Shown here one piece after another: positions 23,434-35,259 of a stretch of DNA of 64,000 bases (position 1 is the first letter of the stretch; every line of letters begins with the position of its first letter). The stretch is from Mastigamoeba balamuthi. Lineage: Eukaryota; Evosea; Mastigamoebida; Mastigamoebidae. The stretch is from positions 137,141 through 201,140 of the forward strand of contig CACRSC010000025.1 in assembly GCA_902651635.1 (NCBI GenBank). Reading direction: 5' to 3'. The notes under the pieces were generated by a model, which did not search any database, was not told the origin of the DNA, and was given only the letters and a program-made list of their open reading frames with translations. A program made the translations under genes and the position numbers.

Positions 23434-24602
23434 TCAGTAGGGTGATCCGGTGACCTCGAACGCAGGCGGGAGTACCCCTTGAATGACGTTCTCGAGCACG
23501 TGCAGCACCACTTGGATGGCGCGGTTAGACACGAATGCACGTTGGAGCGCACAGGGAAGCTCGCTCTCGACGGAGAGCACACGGGACCGGTAGAACTCGC
23601 TAGGTCTCTCTGAGTGCACCGCGTAGAAGCGGTAGCTCGTGCCATCTGTCAGAGCTCCGAAGGCGTAGCCCGAGGGGCTGAAACGGAATGACAGTGTCAG
23701 ACAACGGGCGTGGGCTCAGCCCGCACGCGCCTGCAGCTGGAGCCAGGGCCAGTGGTGGCATGGACTATCGCGAGCATCTGGGCGAATAGCTGCTCCGTGT
23801 GCCACGCGACGCCTACGACGATTGACGCGGCCTCGACGGCGCAGAAGAACGGGACGCGCGGCCTGCTCCCAGGGTCGCTCGCCTCGGAGCCCCTGAACGG
23901 CCTGCCCGACAGGTAGTCGAGCGGCCCGTGCACGTGCATCCTCGTCGTCGGAATGGGCGCCGACTGCATGCGGTGGTCCGTGAACACCAATACCCCCTCG
24001 GTCTTGCGGGATGCTGCAGCCAGCACGGGGTGGACGAGAGCCTGCGCTCCGGCCTCCCTCTGTCGTGCGCGACGACCATGCGGAGCTCAGCAGCAGGCGG
24101 GGCTGGCGAAGAGGGCGGCGGCGGGTGGTCGCACCGTCCGCACGAAGGCGCGCTTGTGCAGCGCCAGCATCTCGACGAGGGCGTTGGGGGCAGCCTCGGG
24201 AACGAACGTCTCTCTGAGGCGCAGGTCTCCGTTGACCACAACGCCGAGCCGCGACTGCCTCTGCTCCACGTCTCCCGAGAGCGCTGCGAACGGCGTCGAC
24301 CCCTTGAGGGGAGGTGAGCAGTCCTGCTCGCACAAGACGGGGCATGGCGCACCAGGGGGCCGAACAGGTTGGCGAGGTGGTCGAGGATCGGAGCAGGAAC
24401 GCCCTCAGCGTGCGACGCACTGCGGCCGTCAGAGGACGTGCTGCCCAGACGCTTAGGGAGAAGGGGCGAGGGGCACGCACTGCTGCAGCAGTCTGCGCAG
24501 CTCCGCGACACCAAGGGACTTCCTCAGCATTGCGTCGGTGGGCGACTCCGCGAGCTCCTTCAGCCTGCGCTTCTTTGCCGCGCTCTCATCCGTGGCCGAC
24601 AT
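23434..24602 (-). CDS. unrecognised multi-exon protein, possibly nuclease-fold
   Basis: Five-exon model from ATG 24602 (MSATDESAAKKRRLKELAES). The first three introns have GTGCG donors and all keep frame. The last intron needs a GC donor (GCGCGT, near 23734), after which SYRFYAVHSERPSEFYRSRV runs to the stop at 23434. The middle and C-terminal parts read REAGAQALVHPVLAAASRKT, HVHGPLDYLSGRPFRG, VPFFCAVEAASIVVGVAW, EQLFAQMLAIVHA and GALTDGTSYRFY. That order (acidic residue, V-E-A strand, QxxAQM helix, G-x-L-T-D-G strand) recalls PD-(D/E)XK nuclease-like domains, but the usual E-x-K is not intact. The fold is only a suggestion. The splice model is moderately secure. Confidence 0.55.
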
Positions 24603-24703
24603 GGCGCGTACAACAGCAGCACAACAACTGATTCACTGAATATCTCGTAAATCAAAAAGACAGCCCCGCGTGAAGCAACTAACCACGAGCATTCAAGCCC
24701 GCC

Positions 24704-27700
24704 TCAGTGCAGTGGTGGGCGCTCGGCACCGCCGCTGAGCAGGTTCTGGACGCAGCGGTCCAGCTGCTGCGGGGTCATCGGGGCGAAGGGCAGCACCTCG
24801 CAGCAGTTGAAGCAGCACGGCGCCTGCTCGCCCGCGGACTGCGGTACCCAGCGGGGCAGCCCGCAGGCGAAGCGCTCCAGCACGGGCGCCACCGGGTGCC
24901 GGTCGGCAGCGGCGCGGAACGAGAGCTCCGCGAACCACTCGTCGTGCGGGACCCACCGCACGGGCCTCTGCGCGGCCACCGCGGCCATCATCGCCCGCAC
25001 GCCGACGTTGCGCCCGCCCACCTCGACGACGCCGCCCGCGGGCGCCGGGCTGCGGCCCGCGACGACCCGCGCGACGACCTCTGCGCAGTAGTCGACGGCG
25101 ACCATGTTGAGCGCGTCGTCGCCGCCGTCGCCGTCGTCGTCGCCTGCGGGGGCCGGGGCGACGCCGTAGTCGGCGACGGCGAGCAGGAGGCGCTGCAGCC
25201 AGTCGCCCCGGTTGACGGCGCCCGTGCGCGAGTCGCCGCCCAGGAGGGCGGCGCGGTAGACGGTCGTCGGCCAGCCGCGGGCGGCGCAGTCGAGGGCCAG
25301 CGCGTCGAGCGCCCACTTGGACGTCGCGTAGCCGCGGCTGCGCAGGCGGTGCAGCGCCGCGCTGTGCACCGCCGACGACGTGACGACGTGCAGCGCCGCG
25401 GCGAGCGGCTGCGCGACGTGCCGGGCCAGCGCGGCCAGCGAGCGCACGTTGGTGGCCGCGAGGTCGTCGTAGCTCGCGAGGTGGTTGACGCAGGCGCCCG
25501 CGTGGACCACAGCGGCCGCGCGGCCCCTGCGCGCGAGCACCGCCGCCGCGGCCTCGTCGGTCATCCCGAGCCGCGGGAGCGACAGGTCGCCGCGCACGGG
25601 CACCACGCGGCTGCTCCGCGGCAGCGCAGAGGCCGCGCGCTCGTCGCGGACGAGGCAGAGGGCCTCGGCGCCCGGCAGCAGCTCGAGCAGCGCGCGCAGC
25701 AGCCGCTGGCCCAGGAAGCCGCTGGCCCCCGTCACGAAGAGCACCGATGGCGGGCCCCCGGGCCGCTCGGGCAGCGGCAGAGGGACCGGCAGGGCGGCCC
25801 GCAGCTCGCGCAGCTCGCCGTCGATCGACACGCGGTCGCCCGGGGGCTCCGCGGGCGCAGCGAGCGGCCGCAGCGACGAGAGCGGAGCGGACGACAGCAG
25901 CGCGTCGGCGGCGACGGCGATGCGCTGGTCGCGCAGCGCGCCGGCGACGCGGACCGCCGTCACAGAGTCGCCCCCGAGCGCGCAGAACGAGCCCGTGCCG
26001 TCGACGGCGGCGGCGTCGGAGCCGAGCGCCCGCGCGACGGCGGCCCGCACGTAGCAGGCGTCGATTTCGCGGCGGAACCGCTCGTAAAGCGCTCTGCGCA
26101 GGGGCTTGCCGCTGTCGGTCGCCGGCCAGGGCTCGGCGGCGTCGGCCACGTGCACGGCGCACGGCGGCGGCAGGCCGTGCTGCGCCGCGATGACGCGGAA
26201 CGAGGCGGCGACGTCCGCGGCCGACGGGGCCGCTGCGCAGTCGCTGCGGACCGCGGGGGCGACGACGGCCACGTAGGCGGGCTTGGCGGCGTAGGCGAAG
26301 ACGCGCGAGACGAGCGCAGAGGAGGCCAGCGCGCGCTCGGCGGCGCCCAGGGCGACGAACTCGCCGTTGCTGAGCTTCACGACGCTCGAGACGCGGTCGA
26401 CGACGGCCAGCAGCCCCGCGGACCACTCGCCGACGTCGCCCGTCGCGAACCACTCGCCCCTCTGCTGCCCAGCGCTCTCCCCGAGGTACCCCGCGCTGCG
26501 CATGGCGCTCCGCCTCACGAGTATCTCCCCGCGCGGCGGAGAGGCCTCCACGCTGTAGCCTTTCGCGGGGGGAGGGGGGTGTGCAAAGACGCGTTAGCGA
26601 ACGCGGTGTAAACCGAGACGGAGAGCGCGGGTACCGAGCTCGGGGACGGAGCGGAGGAGGACGGGCTGCGTGAGGTGGCCGTTGACGCAGATGGAGCCGG
26701 CCTCTGTGGTGCCGTAGCCCTCGGTGACGGGGACGCCGAGGGCCTTGCGGAGCCACGCGCGCATCTCGGGGCCCAGCGGCGCCGACGTGACCTTGACGCT
26801 CGACAGTCGCGCTCCAAAGGCCCCGCGCAGCCGCTCGCGGGCCTCGGGCTTGCCCAGCGCCTCGCGGTCGCGGGCGTAGGCGTCGCGGGCCTCGTGGCAG
26901 AGGCGCGGGACGAGGCCGAGTACCGTGGGGCTGAGCGCCCGGAGCGCGTCGAGGATCGACGGGGCGTCGGGCCAGAGGGCCACGCGGCCGCCGTTGAAGA
27001 GCGCCGTGTAGAGGTCGACGCGGCCCGCGACGTGGCTCAGCGGCAGGTAGCCGAGCATGACGACGCAGCGCAGCGTCACCGTGTGCGTCAGGTGCGCCGC
27101 CCACGCGCCGTGGGCCACGACGGCGCCCTTGGGGGCCCCGCTGCTGCCGCTCGTGTACATCACCGTCGCCGGGTCCCCGGGCAGCGGCTCGCGCTCGGCC
27201 GCGTGCTCGCGCCCGTCCCACGCGGCCTGCAGCTCTGCGAGGCCCATGCACTCGGCGGCGCCCGCGTCCGAGGCGCCCGCGTCGAGGACGACGACCCGCG
27301 CGGGGACGTGGCGGCAGCAGCGCAGCTTGGGGAGCTGCGCAGAGGCCGCGAAGAGGACCGCGAGGTCGGCGCCCGCGAGGACGTCGGAGAGCTCCGCGGC
27401 CGCGAGGCCCGGGGGCAGCGGCGCGCAGACGAGGCCGCCGACGAGGCACGCGAGGTCGACGACGGCGCTGGCGGGGCTGTTGGCCGCGAGGACGCCGGCG
27501 CGCTGGCCCTCGGCGACGCCCCACGCGCGGAGGCCGCCCAGCGTGGCGTGGACGGCGCCGGCGACGTCTGCGTAGGTCTGCCAGGCGAAGTCGACGGGGC
27601 CCTCGGGCGACAGGCGGCGGCCGAGGAACTTGCGCGGGGCCCACGCGGCGAGGCACGCGAGGACCTGCGCCGAGCACGTGGGGCGCGCGGGCCGCGGGCG

Positions 27701-27850
27701 CCACCAGTGCGGGCGCTCGTGGCGGACGTAGTACTCCTGGCGCGAGGGCCCGTGCGTGTGCCGCGCGGCGGGCAGCTCGTGGCACTCGGGGCACAGCGCA
27801 GGCGCGTCGTCGCACGCGTCGCAGAGGTACCGCGCAGACTGCACGGGCAC
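24704..27850 (-). CDS. adenylation / carrier / thioester-reductase enzyme with half ZZ finger (5' end unresolved)
   Basis: Carboxylic-acid-reductase-like enzyme expected to activate an acid with ATP, load it on a phosphopantetheine arm and release it as an aldehyde with NAD(P)H. Exons are <27850-26635 and 26559-24704, and the intron (GTACCC..AAAG) restores VPELGYSVEASPPRGEI. The adenylation domain shows VMYTSGSSGAPKGAVV (P-loop), EGYGTTEAG and WFATGDVGEW. The carrier Ser is in FCALGGDSVTAVR. The reductase domain has the NAD-binding VTGASGFLGQRLLRALLELL and catalytic Tyr/Lys in GYATSKWALDALAL. The N-terminal exon begins with half of a ZZ-type zinc finger (RYLCDACDDAPALCPECHEL) after an AG acceptor. 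No ATG-started upstream exon could be fixed, so position 27850 is only the first codon seen. The substrate is unknown; alpha-aminoadipate, fatty or aryl acids are the family choices. Confidence 0.85.
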
Positions 27851-28704
27851 GGCCGTCAGCGCATGTGCCTGGTGGCCACCAGCGCCGTGGCGCTGCTGGC
27901 GTGGGCGGAGAGCCCCAGTGGCCCTCGGACATCAAACCAAAATTTACAGAATCAATTGAGTTTGTGCGCTGGCTGTTAGTTCTGCCCCCAGTATGCGGGC
28001 TGCGCCGCTGGTTGGGGTCGGCACGCCTGCCACGCCTCGTGACGCAACGCAGCAGCGCTGTGGTCAAGAGACCCGAATCACTTGAGTTGCGGTCCCCTAC
28101 TTCCCGCCGGATTTTTGGAAACGTCCACCGAACTTCAACCCCACCAGCTAGCGGGGGGGGGCGTCGTGTTTCTGACGTGTTATGACGTCACCGATTGGCT
28201 GAGCGGGCGGGAGCAGTGGGAGCAGCGCGTGGGGTCGTCGCGGGGGGCCGACGAGTCGAAGCGGCGCGGGTGGCGGGCGACGACGGTGGCGGCCAGGGCG
28301 CTGTTGGCCCCGTCCTCGGCAGAGGGCCCGCCGTCGTCGTCGGGGCTCAGCAGCAGCGTGGCCGCCGTCTCCCGAGGGGTCTTGCCCTGCTCGATTTCCG
28401 TTCGGACGGTTCGCTGAAGCGTGGTGGGGGCGAAAAACGGACTCGGGACATCTGAGAACAGTCCCGGAAAATATCTTGTGGATATTCGTTCCACCCCGCA
28501 CGGGGCGGGGATCTCGGGGCCCGCCGCCGCCGTCGTGAGGCTAGCCAACGTCGCGACGGCCAACGGGGGGCGATCAGCAGCCGGAGAAACGCGAAACGCC
28601 TTATGAGTCAGCGGGGCCGTTGTGCAGTAAAGGTTCACAAGCACAGTCGCAGAGAACACTTACACTCCCAGCTCCCCTCGGGAACGATCACGATCACGAT
28701 CACG
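27851..28704. other. unresolved region between divergent genes
   Basis: It should hold the missing first exon and promoter of the reductase gene and the promoter of the gene at 28705. CAATTGA words (typical of introns here) near 27950 suggest intron sequence. A weak minus-strand coding candidate is listed separately at 28180-28430. Confidence 0.4.
28180..28430 (-). CDS. possible 3' exon of a small gene
   Basis: An AG acceptor (..GCTTCAG) at about 28417 opens a frame reading RTVRTEIEQGKTPRETAATL, then LLLSPDDDGG and ATVVARHPRRF. It ends with a Cys pair (CSHC) and a stop at 28180. The helix-plus-LLL pattern looks like real protein and has high GC at third positions. No matching 5' exon with a start codon could be found. 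It may be a fragment, or an antisense shadow of nothing in particular. Low confidence. Confidence 0.3.
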
Positions 28705-29610
28705 ATGCTGGCCCCGCCCCGCACCCCCGCCGAGCAGCAGCAGCCGCATCCGCAGGCCGGGCACCGCCGCGTGTGCAGCGTGCCGCCACAGAGCGCCCCG
28801 GAGCTCGTGCGGATCGCCTGCGGGCTCGACGCGCAGTCGCCGCAGGCCAAAGTGGACCTCGCGCGCCGCTGGGTCCGCGCAGCCCTGGCCAGCCCGCGGC
28901 TGCGGACGGCGCTGCTGCACGAGGTCGCCCGCAGCGGGAGCTACGCGTCGTTCGCGGCCCTGCGCCCGAGCTACGGCGTGGCCGAGGTGGGCGGTGCGTT
29001 CCTGCTGGCCGCCCGCATGGGCCGTCTCGACTTTGCGATGCGGCTGCTGGCCGACAGCGACGACAGCGGCGACGGGCTGGCCGACCACGTCGACGCGCAC
29101 CTGCGCGAGGACGTCGTCGAGTGCGCCGCGGCCTCGGGCAGCGCGCGGGTGCTGCGCGTGCTCTGCGCGGCCTGGGAGCTGGGGCCCTGCGACGTCACGC
29201 GTGACGCGACGCTCCAGCAGCTCTGCGAGCTCGTCGAGGCCGCCGAGGGCCCCGCCGACGTCTGGTGGGTCCTCCAGGCCTTCGCCTTCTGCCCCGGGGC
29301 CGGCCCGCGTCCGCGCGCGCAGCTCGTCGAGGCGCTGGGGACCGCGGTGGGCCTCAACGAGCGCCTCGACGAGGCCGCCCTGCTGGACATCCTGCTGCGC
29401 GCCAGGCGCTGCCAGCAGCAGGGCTCCTGGGCCGCGGCCGCCGGCGGCAAGTGGGACCAGAGCGGCGCCGCGCTGCTGCAGAGGTTCATCCTGCGCGTCT
29501 GCGAGGGCGCCAGGGAGACGGCCAGGGAGCACGTCGTCGAGAGCGCGGTCCTCATGTCCGAGTTTCAGCCGGCGGCCCTCGAGGGCTCTGCGCAGAGCAG
29601 AGTCGACTAG
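28705..29610 (+). CDS. helical-repeat (degenerate ankyrin-like) protein
   Basis: Single exon of 301 codons. ATG 28705 follows a CACGAT repeat. An in-frame ATG at 28603 exists, but the stretch between reads like leader sequence. The protein has a Gln/Pro-rich N-terminus and then pairs of helices: LVRIACGLDAQSPQAKVDLA, AALASPRLRTALLHEVARSG, FLLAARMGRLDFAMRLLADS and VVECAAASGSARVLRVLCAA. The last two have the A-A-x-x-G-x-x-x-h-x-x-L-L pattern of ankyrin helices, without the GxTPLH turns. No enzymatic motif. The function is unknown; a protein-binding scaffold is the likeliest role. Confidence 0.6.
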   Translation: MLAPPRTPAEQQQPHPQAGHRRVCSVPPQSAPELVRIACGLDAQSPQAKVDLARRWVRAALASPRLRTALLHEVARSGSYASFAALRPSYGVAEVGGAFLLAARMGRLDFAMRLLADSDDSGDGLADHVDAHLREDVVECAAASGSARVLRVLCAAWELGPCDVTRDATLQQLCELVEAAEGPADVWWVLQAFAFCPGAGPRPRAQLVEALGTAVGLNERLDEAALLDILLRARRCQQQGSWAAAAGGKWDQSGAALLQRFILRVCEGARETAREHVVESAVLMSEFQPAALEGSAQSRVD

Positions 29611-30384
29611 GGGCTCCCACCCCCCGCACACCTCAGCTGCCCGACTATGGCCTGCAACACCCACACCCACACCCACACACGGCTACCACACGGCTACTAC
29701 AAGGACCTCGCCCAGAGGCATGAGCGAGAGAGAGAGAGACCTTAGTACTAACCCCCTACGCAAGGCACATAGTCCATTGCACAGCTACTTAGCAGCACCG
29801 CACTACCGAAACTCACAAAAATAGCTACTTACTACCTACCCCTTATTACCCACTTCTCGCGGGCGCTTCTCTGTGTGCTCTTTTCCTTTCTGCACCCGAG
29901 TCCCCGATTTCGTTTTTGGGGCATTCGGTTTGTCGTTGCCACGTCAACAGGCAAGTGAAGGAAAGTGCAACACGCGGAGAGATAATCTGAACAAAATCGT
30001 TGAGAGGTGAAGAACTCCGACAACAAACGCAGAAAAGTGCTGGTGGAGCATCAGACAGGCCGTGTCTCTCGCCAGCTGTGCTGGCAGAGTATCCACAAGC
30101 CACGGGCGAACGCAACGCAGCTTGGCGGGCACTTCTTTTTCCTTTTTCTTCTTGAGCTTTTTTTCCAACTGGTGGGGAGAACAATCAACCACTTGCTCCA
30201 GTGACGTTGTCCCCAAAAAGCGATGGAAAATCGCCCCCAAAGCTGGCCCCAAAGCCCAACTCCGCACCTGCCCACGTCACTCACCCGCCCCTCAGCTGCC
30301 AGCCCTCGCAAAACGCGTCACCACAACAAAAACTCACGCCGGTCGAGGCACAGAAGAGGCGGAGCACAGCTGCAGCCCACAAAG
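29611..30384. other. intergenic, no supported gene
   Basis: Contains a (CACACC)n-like stretch near 29660-29690 and A/T-richer sequence than the genes on each side. It is probably 3' UTR of the upstream gene and promoter of the methyltransferase gene. No RNA gene recognised. Confidence 0.4.
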
Positions 30385-31690
30385 ATGCCCAGTGCGTACG
30401 TTGTTGTGGCAGCCGCGGGGCTGGCTGCTGCGGGCCTCGCGTGGGCCTGCAGGCGGACGCTGCGGAGGGCCGCGTACCGCGCGAGGACCGTCGCCAGGGC
30501 GTCGGCGGCGCTGCTGAGGGCCCCGCGCGAGAACGTCGAGAGGTTCTGGAGCTCCTACGCCATGTTCGACGACGAGGCCATCACGAGCGCCACGACGCAC
30601 CACATCGTCGACTGGTACGCGCTGCTCAACCACCTCTGCTCGCTGGGCGACGTCGAGCGCATGTACCTGCCCCCCGTCATCGACGAGGCCGCGGGCATCG
30701 GGCGCAACCAGGACCTCTTCGAGGAGAAGGCACGCATGCACCTCTTCCGCGCCTGCGCCTCACGCGTGGCACAGATGTGCAGGGACTTGGGCATAGGGCC
30801 GCAGTCGCGCGTGCTCGAGATCGGCTGCGGGCGTGGGCGCATCGCGGCGCACGTCCACGAGGTCTCGGGGGCCGAAGTGTCGGGCATCAACATCGAGCCC
30901 TCGCAGATCGCCAACGCACGCGCCAACGCCGAGGCGCTGGGCAAGTCCGACAAACTGCACTTCCAGGTACCCAGCGAACGCCAGCGCCACCCCTTCCCAC
31001 TCGCACGCGTGTCAAACACCGCACCGCATTCACACAGAGAAACGCACCGAGAAAAGCAGACACAGGGAATATAACACTGCCCAAGTCAATTGCACAAAAC
31101 ACATCGAAAGAGCGCCACGGCTCATCCGCGGTGGCGCCCGGCAGGTCGCGGACTACAACGAGCGGCTGCCGTTCGAGGTCGGGGCGTTCGACGCGGCGTA
31201 CAACATCGCGGCCATCACGTACGTCCGCGGCGGCGACTTTGTGCCGCTGTTCCGCGAGCTCTACCGCGTGCTGCGCCCCGGCGGCCGCTTCTCGACGCTC
31301 GACTGGACCAAGCTGCCCGCGCTCGACCCCAACAACCCGCGCCACGCCGACATGCTGCGCCAGACCAAGGCGCTGATCGGCGCCGTCTACACGCCCGCGC
31401 CCGCGGACTACGTCGAGGCGTTCCAGAAGGCGGGGTTCTCGGTCGAGTGGCAGGGCATCCCCAGCAAGGACGGGCACCAGGACCTCATCTGCGCCAAGGC
31501 CAACAGGTACTTCAGGGCCGTCCAGAGCGTCGTGACGGTGCTCAGCAGGCTGCACGTCGTCCCGAGGTCCATACCGGCGCTGCTCGACCGCTTCAACAGG
31601 GGCGGCGAGGCGCTCATCCGCGGCGACCGCGAGGGCCTCTGGACCATGGTCTACCAGTGCGTCGCTGTCAAGCCCTCCAGCGCCAACTGA
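30385..31690 (+). CDS. membrane-anchored SAM methyltransferase, sterol C-24 type
   Basis: Transfers methyl from S-adenosylmethionine, probably to a sterol side chain. Exon 1 is 30385-30966 and exon 2 is 31145-31690; the 178-nt intron (GTACCC..GCAG) is phase 0, giving LHFQ-VADYN. An N-terminal hydrophobic helix (YVVVAAAGLAAAGLAWAC) suggests ER membrane attachment. The family-specific N-terminal segment (FWSSYAMFDDEAITSATTHH) precedes motif I, VLEIGCGRGRIAAHV, then VSGINIEPSQIANARANAEA. Later signatures are AAYNIAAITYV and LRPGGRFSTLDWT. The total of 375 residues fits the SMT/ERG6 family. The D-x-G-C-G-x-G form of motif I is E-I-G-C-G here, which is tolerated. The exact substrate is inferred. 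Confidence 0.8.
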
Positions 31691-32201
31691 GGAGCCGCCA
31701 CCAGGGCAAAATACTCCCCGAGTGCGGGAGGCCGAGGAATGCAAACATGGGGACGGTGTGATTTCGCTGAGACTCCGTTTCCTGTACGCCAAGTTTGGCC
31801 CTCCAATGTCCACGTTCGGTGCTAAAGTGGGGTCTTTTCCGCCCGTTCTCTTGTGCCCCTCTGCGGTAGAAGTGTCATTGCGAAAGCGGGCGGACTTTTC
31901 CCCTTTGCGGACAGGAACATTCGAGCGAAGGGGGTCAAGACGCCCGCTCCTCCTCTTCGGTTGCCAACTGCCTCACGACGAGCCGTCTCCTGCGACCTCG
32001 GGCACTCGGGTCCAATTGGCAGACAGGGCGGGCGAGAGGGAATGGCCCGCGGCGGCAATCGAGGGCAGCACAGAAAGAGCCAAAGGCGGGGTCCGTAAAT
32101 AGGACCAAAACAGAAATGTCGGAGAGATACGTGCTCGCCGTTTGCGCACGCGACGCGATAACAGCATTGCTCAGACAAAAATAGTTCGGTCAGTCGGGCA
32201 G
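31691..32201. other. intergenic, promoter region of phosphodiesterase 1
   Basis: No gene. The last 30 nt contain the CAAAAATAGT element (listed separately). The rest is unremarkable apart from an A/T-rich stretch around 32085-32190. Confidence 0.45.
32176..32185 (+). promoter_or_regulatory. CAAAAATAGT element of phosphodiesterase 1
   Basis: A ten-base word identical to those before phosphodiesterase genes 2 and 3, ending 16 nt before the ATG at 32202. Conservation here, against divergent flanks, suggests a core promoter or initiator element. This is inference from position and identity only. Confidence 0.5.
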
Positions 32202-35200
32202 ATGGGCATAAGCACTGGGGTTCTCCTGCTCCTGATCTCCGCCCTCGCGCCCTCCGGGGCCAAGTGCGCGTCTTGGGGGGGGGCATTGCAGTCTGTGCGC
32301 CACTGACACACCCACGCCTCCGATCGCAGAGAGCTGGTCCTGATGGGCAGTGTCATCATGCGCACGCAGTACCTGGTGGACCAGATCTATTCCTCCATCG
32401 AGACTGCACGCATTCCAACCCCTCTGGCGAGCACCGGGGGCTCACTGCGCGGCACAGGTCATCAAGGAGGCAGCGGGCCAGGCAGAGTGGGCAGTGAGGA
32501 CAGGGACGCTTCCAGTGATGCACCTGACCGACCTCTCGTACCTCCCGGGACCCTATCCACTCCTCTACGACATCAGCCCGAACAGAACCTCTGAGGTGCG
32601 CCCTTGGGCTGCAATGCTGCGAAATGTTCCTCCCCCATTTTGACTTAGTTTTTGCCACAGTTTTACCTGTCGACCAACGGGCTCACCACCGACCCCACGC
32701 CGCTGCTGAACGAGGTCGTCGGTGGCCTCGACTGCCCCTGCAAAAGCGAGTGGATGGCCTTCTGCAACAAGACCGCGGCGGTCAGGGCGGGAAACCCGTG
32801 CATCTCGTGCGCGCGCGCGTGCGACACGCTGTTCGGCATGCGCATCAGCAAGTCTCTCGACTCGTTCATGCACGCGGTCATCCCCAGCAACCCCTTCACA
32901 CTGGGGTGGGTCTGGGTGCGCGGCGACGGTAACAAGAGCCTGGACTGCCTGCGCGCGTGGACCGTGATGCCCTACTCGGTGGCGACGGGCATCTACTCGC
33001 GGGCGCCCATCAACAAGACCTCGTACACGTCGGCTGCGCCGGGCGGATACCCCATGTCGGCCCTCACGCAGGGCCGGGCCAAGTTCGACAGGGCCCCCAA
33101 GTGGTCGGCGCCCTACTACCTGGCCGTGAAGCAGGGTGAGCAGCGCAGCCAGAGGTTCTTATGATTTGGCAGCTCAAACGTTCCGCAGCGGTGACGATAT
33201 CCGTCGGGGTCCCCATCTGGAGCGTCGACGGCGAGTTCCTGGGCGGCACTGGGGCCGACGTGCCGATGACGGCGTCGCGCGCCTTCTTCCTGAACCTCTC
33301 GTTCAGCTCACCGAGTACGAACGTCGTTGTGAGACTCGTTTTGGGGCTCACGAGCACCGCAGTTCCGTTCAGGGCCGTGCTGTCGCTGAGCAGCGGGGAG
33401 CTCGTGGCCGCATCGAGCGAGGCGATCGACGAGCTGTGGGACGAGTGTCCTGGCCACCTGTGCGACGTGATGACCCTCAACTCCAAGATGCGGTCGATCT
33501 CCGACACGGTGAGCAGCTCGGCGGCCGAGTACTGGGACGTCGAGGTGCGGGGCACCGACTACATCGTCTTCGTGCAGACGCTCGAGAACAACTGGAAACT
33601 CTGGTTCTTCGTCCTGCACTCGGACGCCTTTCCCAAGAGTGCGGCTCACATCCACTCGGCCCTCGTGCCCTGACCAGCGGGCCGCAGCCGACAGCGTGAC
33701 AGGCAAGATAGTGGCCGCGGTGGTGGTGCCGGTGGTCGTCATCTCTGCCGTGTTCACGGCGTTCTTCGTGGCGCACTACAGGCGCATGCAGAAGCGCGTG
33801 AAGGATCTCGAGAAGCAGCTGGGCAGCATGGCGTCGGACAGCGTCATCGGGACGCCCGCCGAGGACGCCATCCGGGCCCTCATCCGCGTCCAGCAGTTCA
33901 ACAAGCTCACCAAGAACCTCAAGGACGACGTGTCGCTCGTCATGACGCTCATCGCCTCCAACAAGCTCTTCAAGGCCGACTCCAACCTCCGCGAGAAGCT
34001 GCAGGACATGAGTGAGCCTCTCCTCTCGGCTCGCTCCGCTGCGCACGCGCACTCACAGCCCACTCGCAGACCTCGACAAGGACGTCGACGAGTTCCTGCT
34101 CTCGGTGCTGGCCGAGAAGGACCAGCTGCACCACAGGACCCAGAGCGACTTGTCTGTGATCTCCGAGGACTCCAAGAGGCGCCTACTCAACGAGGCCACG
34201 GAGGCCTGCGACCTCGTGGACCTCGACGACGCAACGGCGCTGGTGTCCTCGGTCATATCGGAGAGCGGCGGGCTGGTCTCCTTCCAGTCGTGGAACTACG
34301 ACGTGGCAATGGTCCACGTGCCCACGGGGCTCTCGCTGCTCGAGATCGTCACGATGGCAGCGCTCGAGGCCCACGGGCTGATCTCCAGCTTCAACCTCGA
34401 CAGGCACGTCGTGCAGTCGTTCTTCAGGGCTGTCGAGAGGGGCTACAAGGGGAACCCCTACCACAACAGCACCCACGCAGCAGACGTCGTCCAGGGCATG
34501 CACGCCCTCATCTGCTCCTGCAACACAGTACAGTTCACGCCTCTCGAGAAGCTCGGAGCCATAATTGCCAGCGCCTGCCATGATTATGGACACGGAGGAG
34601 TAAACAACGCGTTCCTGCAGTCGACGATGGACCCGCTGTTTGTGCAGTACAACGGCGTCAGCGTGCTCGAGAACATGCACTGCGCTGAGTCGATGAAGCT
34701 CCTCATCGCGCCTGATCACCACTTCCTCAAGGGGAAGCTCAAGCGCGAAGAAATCTTCGAGCTGCACCGCGTGGTGTCGCAGCTGGTGCTGGCCACCGAC
34801 ATGTCGCGGCACCTCGAGATCACCTCCCAGTTCAGCACCCGCGTCACCACGGGCAAGGTCGACGGGGCCAACAAGGCGGACAGGCTGGTGGTCCTGCAGA
34901 TGATGATCAAGGCGGCTGACGTGTCCAACCCCACGCGGCCGTGGGCTGCGTGCACGCGGTGGGCGCAGTGCGTGATGAGCGAGTTCTTCGGGCAGGGGGA
35001 CAGGGAGCGGGAGGAGGGCCTGACGGTGTCGCCGTTCATGGACCGGCAGACGGCGGACACGGCCAAGTGCCAGCTGGCCTTCATCAAGTTCATCGTGCGC
35101 CCCATGTCGGAGCTCGTCCACCACATCAGCCCCGACGTCTCTCGCGCCATGCTCGCCAACCTCGACGCCAACACTGTGCACTGGGGCGGCTCCTGCATTG

Positions 35201-35259
35201 GCACAAGCAATCGCGGACGCACCACCAGCCTAGAGGCGAGCAATAGAGCTCACAAGTGA
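32202..35259 (+). CDS. receptor phosphodiesterase 1: Cache sensor, TM helix, PDE catalytic domain
   Basis: Cyclic-nucleotide phosphodiesterase with its catalytic domain in the cytosol and a sensor outside. About nine exons; the signal peptide is MGISTGVLLLLISALAPSGA. The second intron uses a GC donor (GCATTC). The ectodomain has Cys-rich helices (LDCPCKSEWMAFCNKT), then GWVWVRGDGNKSL and TISVGVPIWSVDGEFLGG, which read like a double Cache ligand-binding domain. The TM helix is IVAAVVVPVVVISAVFTAFF, followed by a short coiled coil (MQKRVKDLEKQLG). Catalytic motifs: YHNSTHAADVVQ, SACHDYGHGGVNN, LATDMSRHLE and IKAADVSNPTRPW, with the purine-clamp Gln in CQLAFIKFIV. All metal ligands are present. 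Final exon runs 34068-35259. Whether it prefers cAMP or cGMP cannot be told. Confidence 0.88.

Noticed and set aside
24693-28067. A second minus-strand frame of about 1,100 codons over the reductase gene
   Set aside because: It is Arg/Ala/Pro-rich and out of frame with every adenylation and reductase motif.
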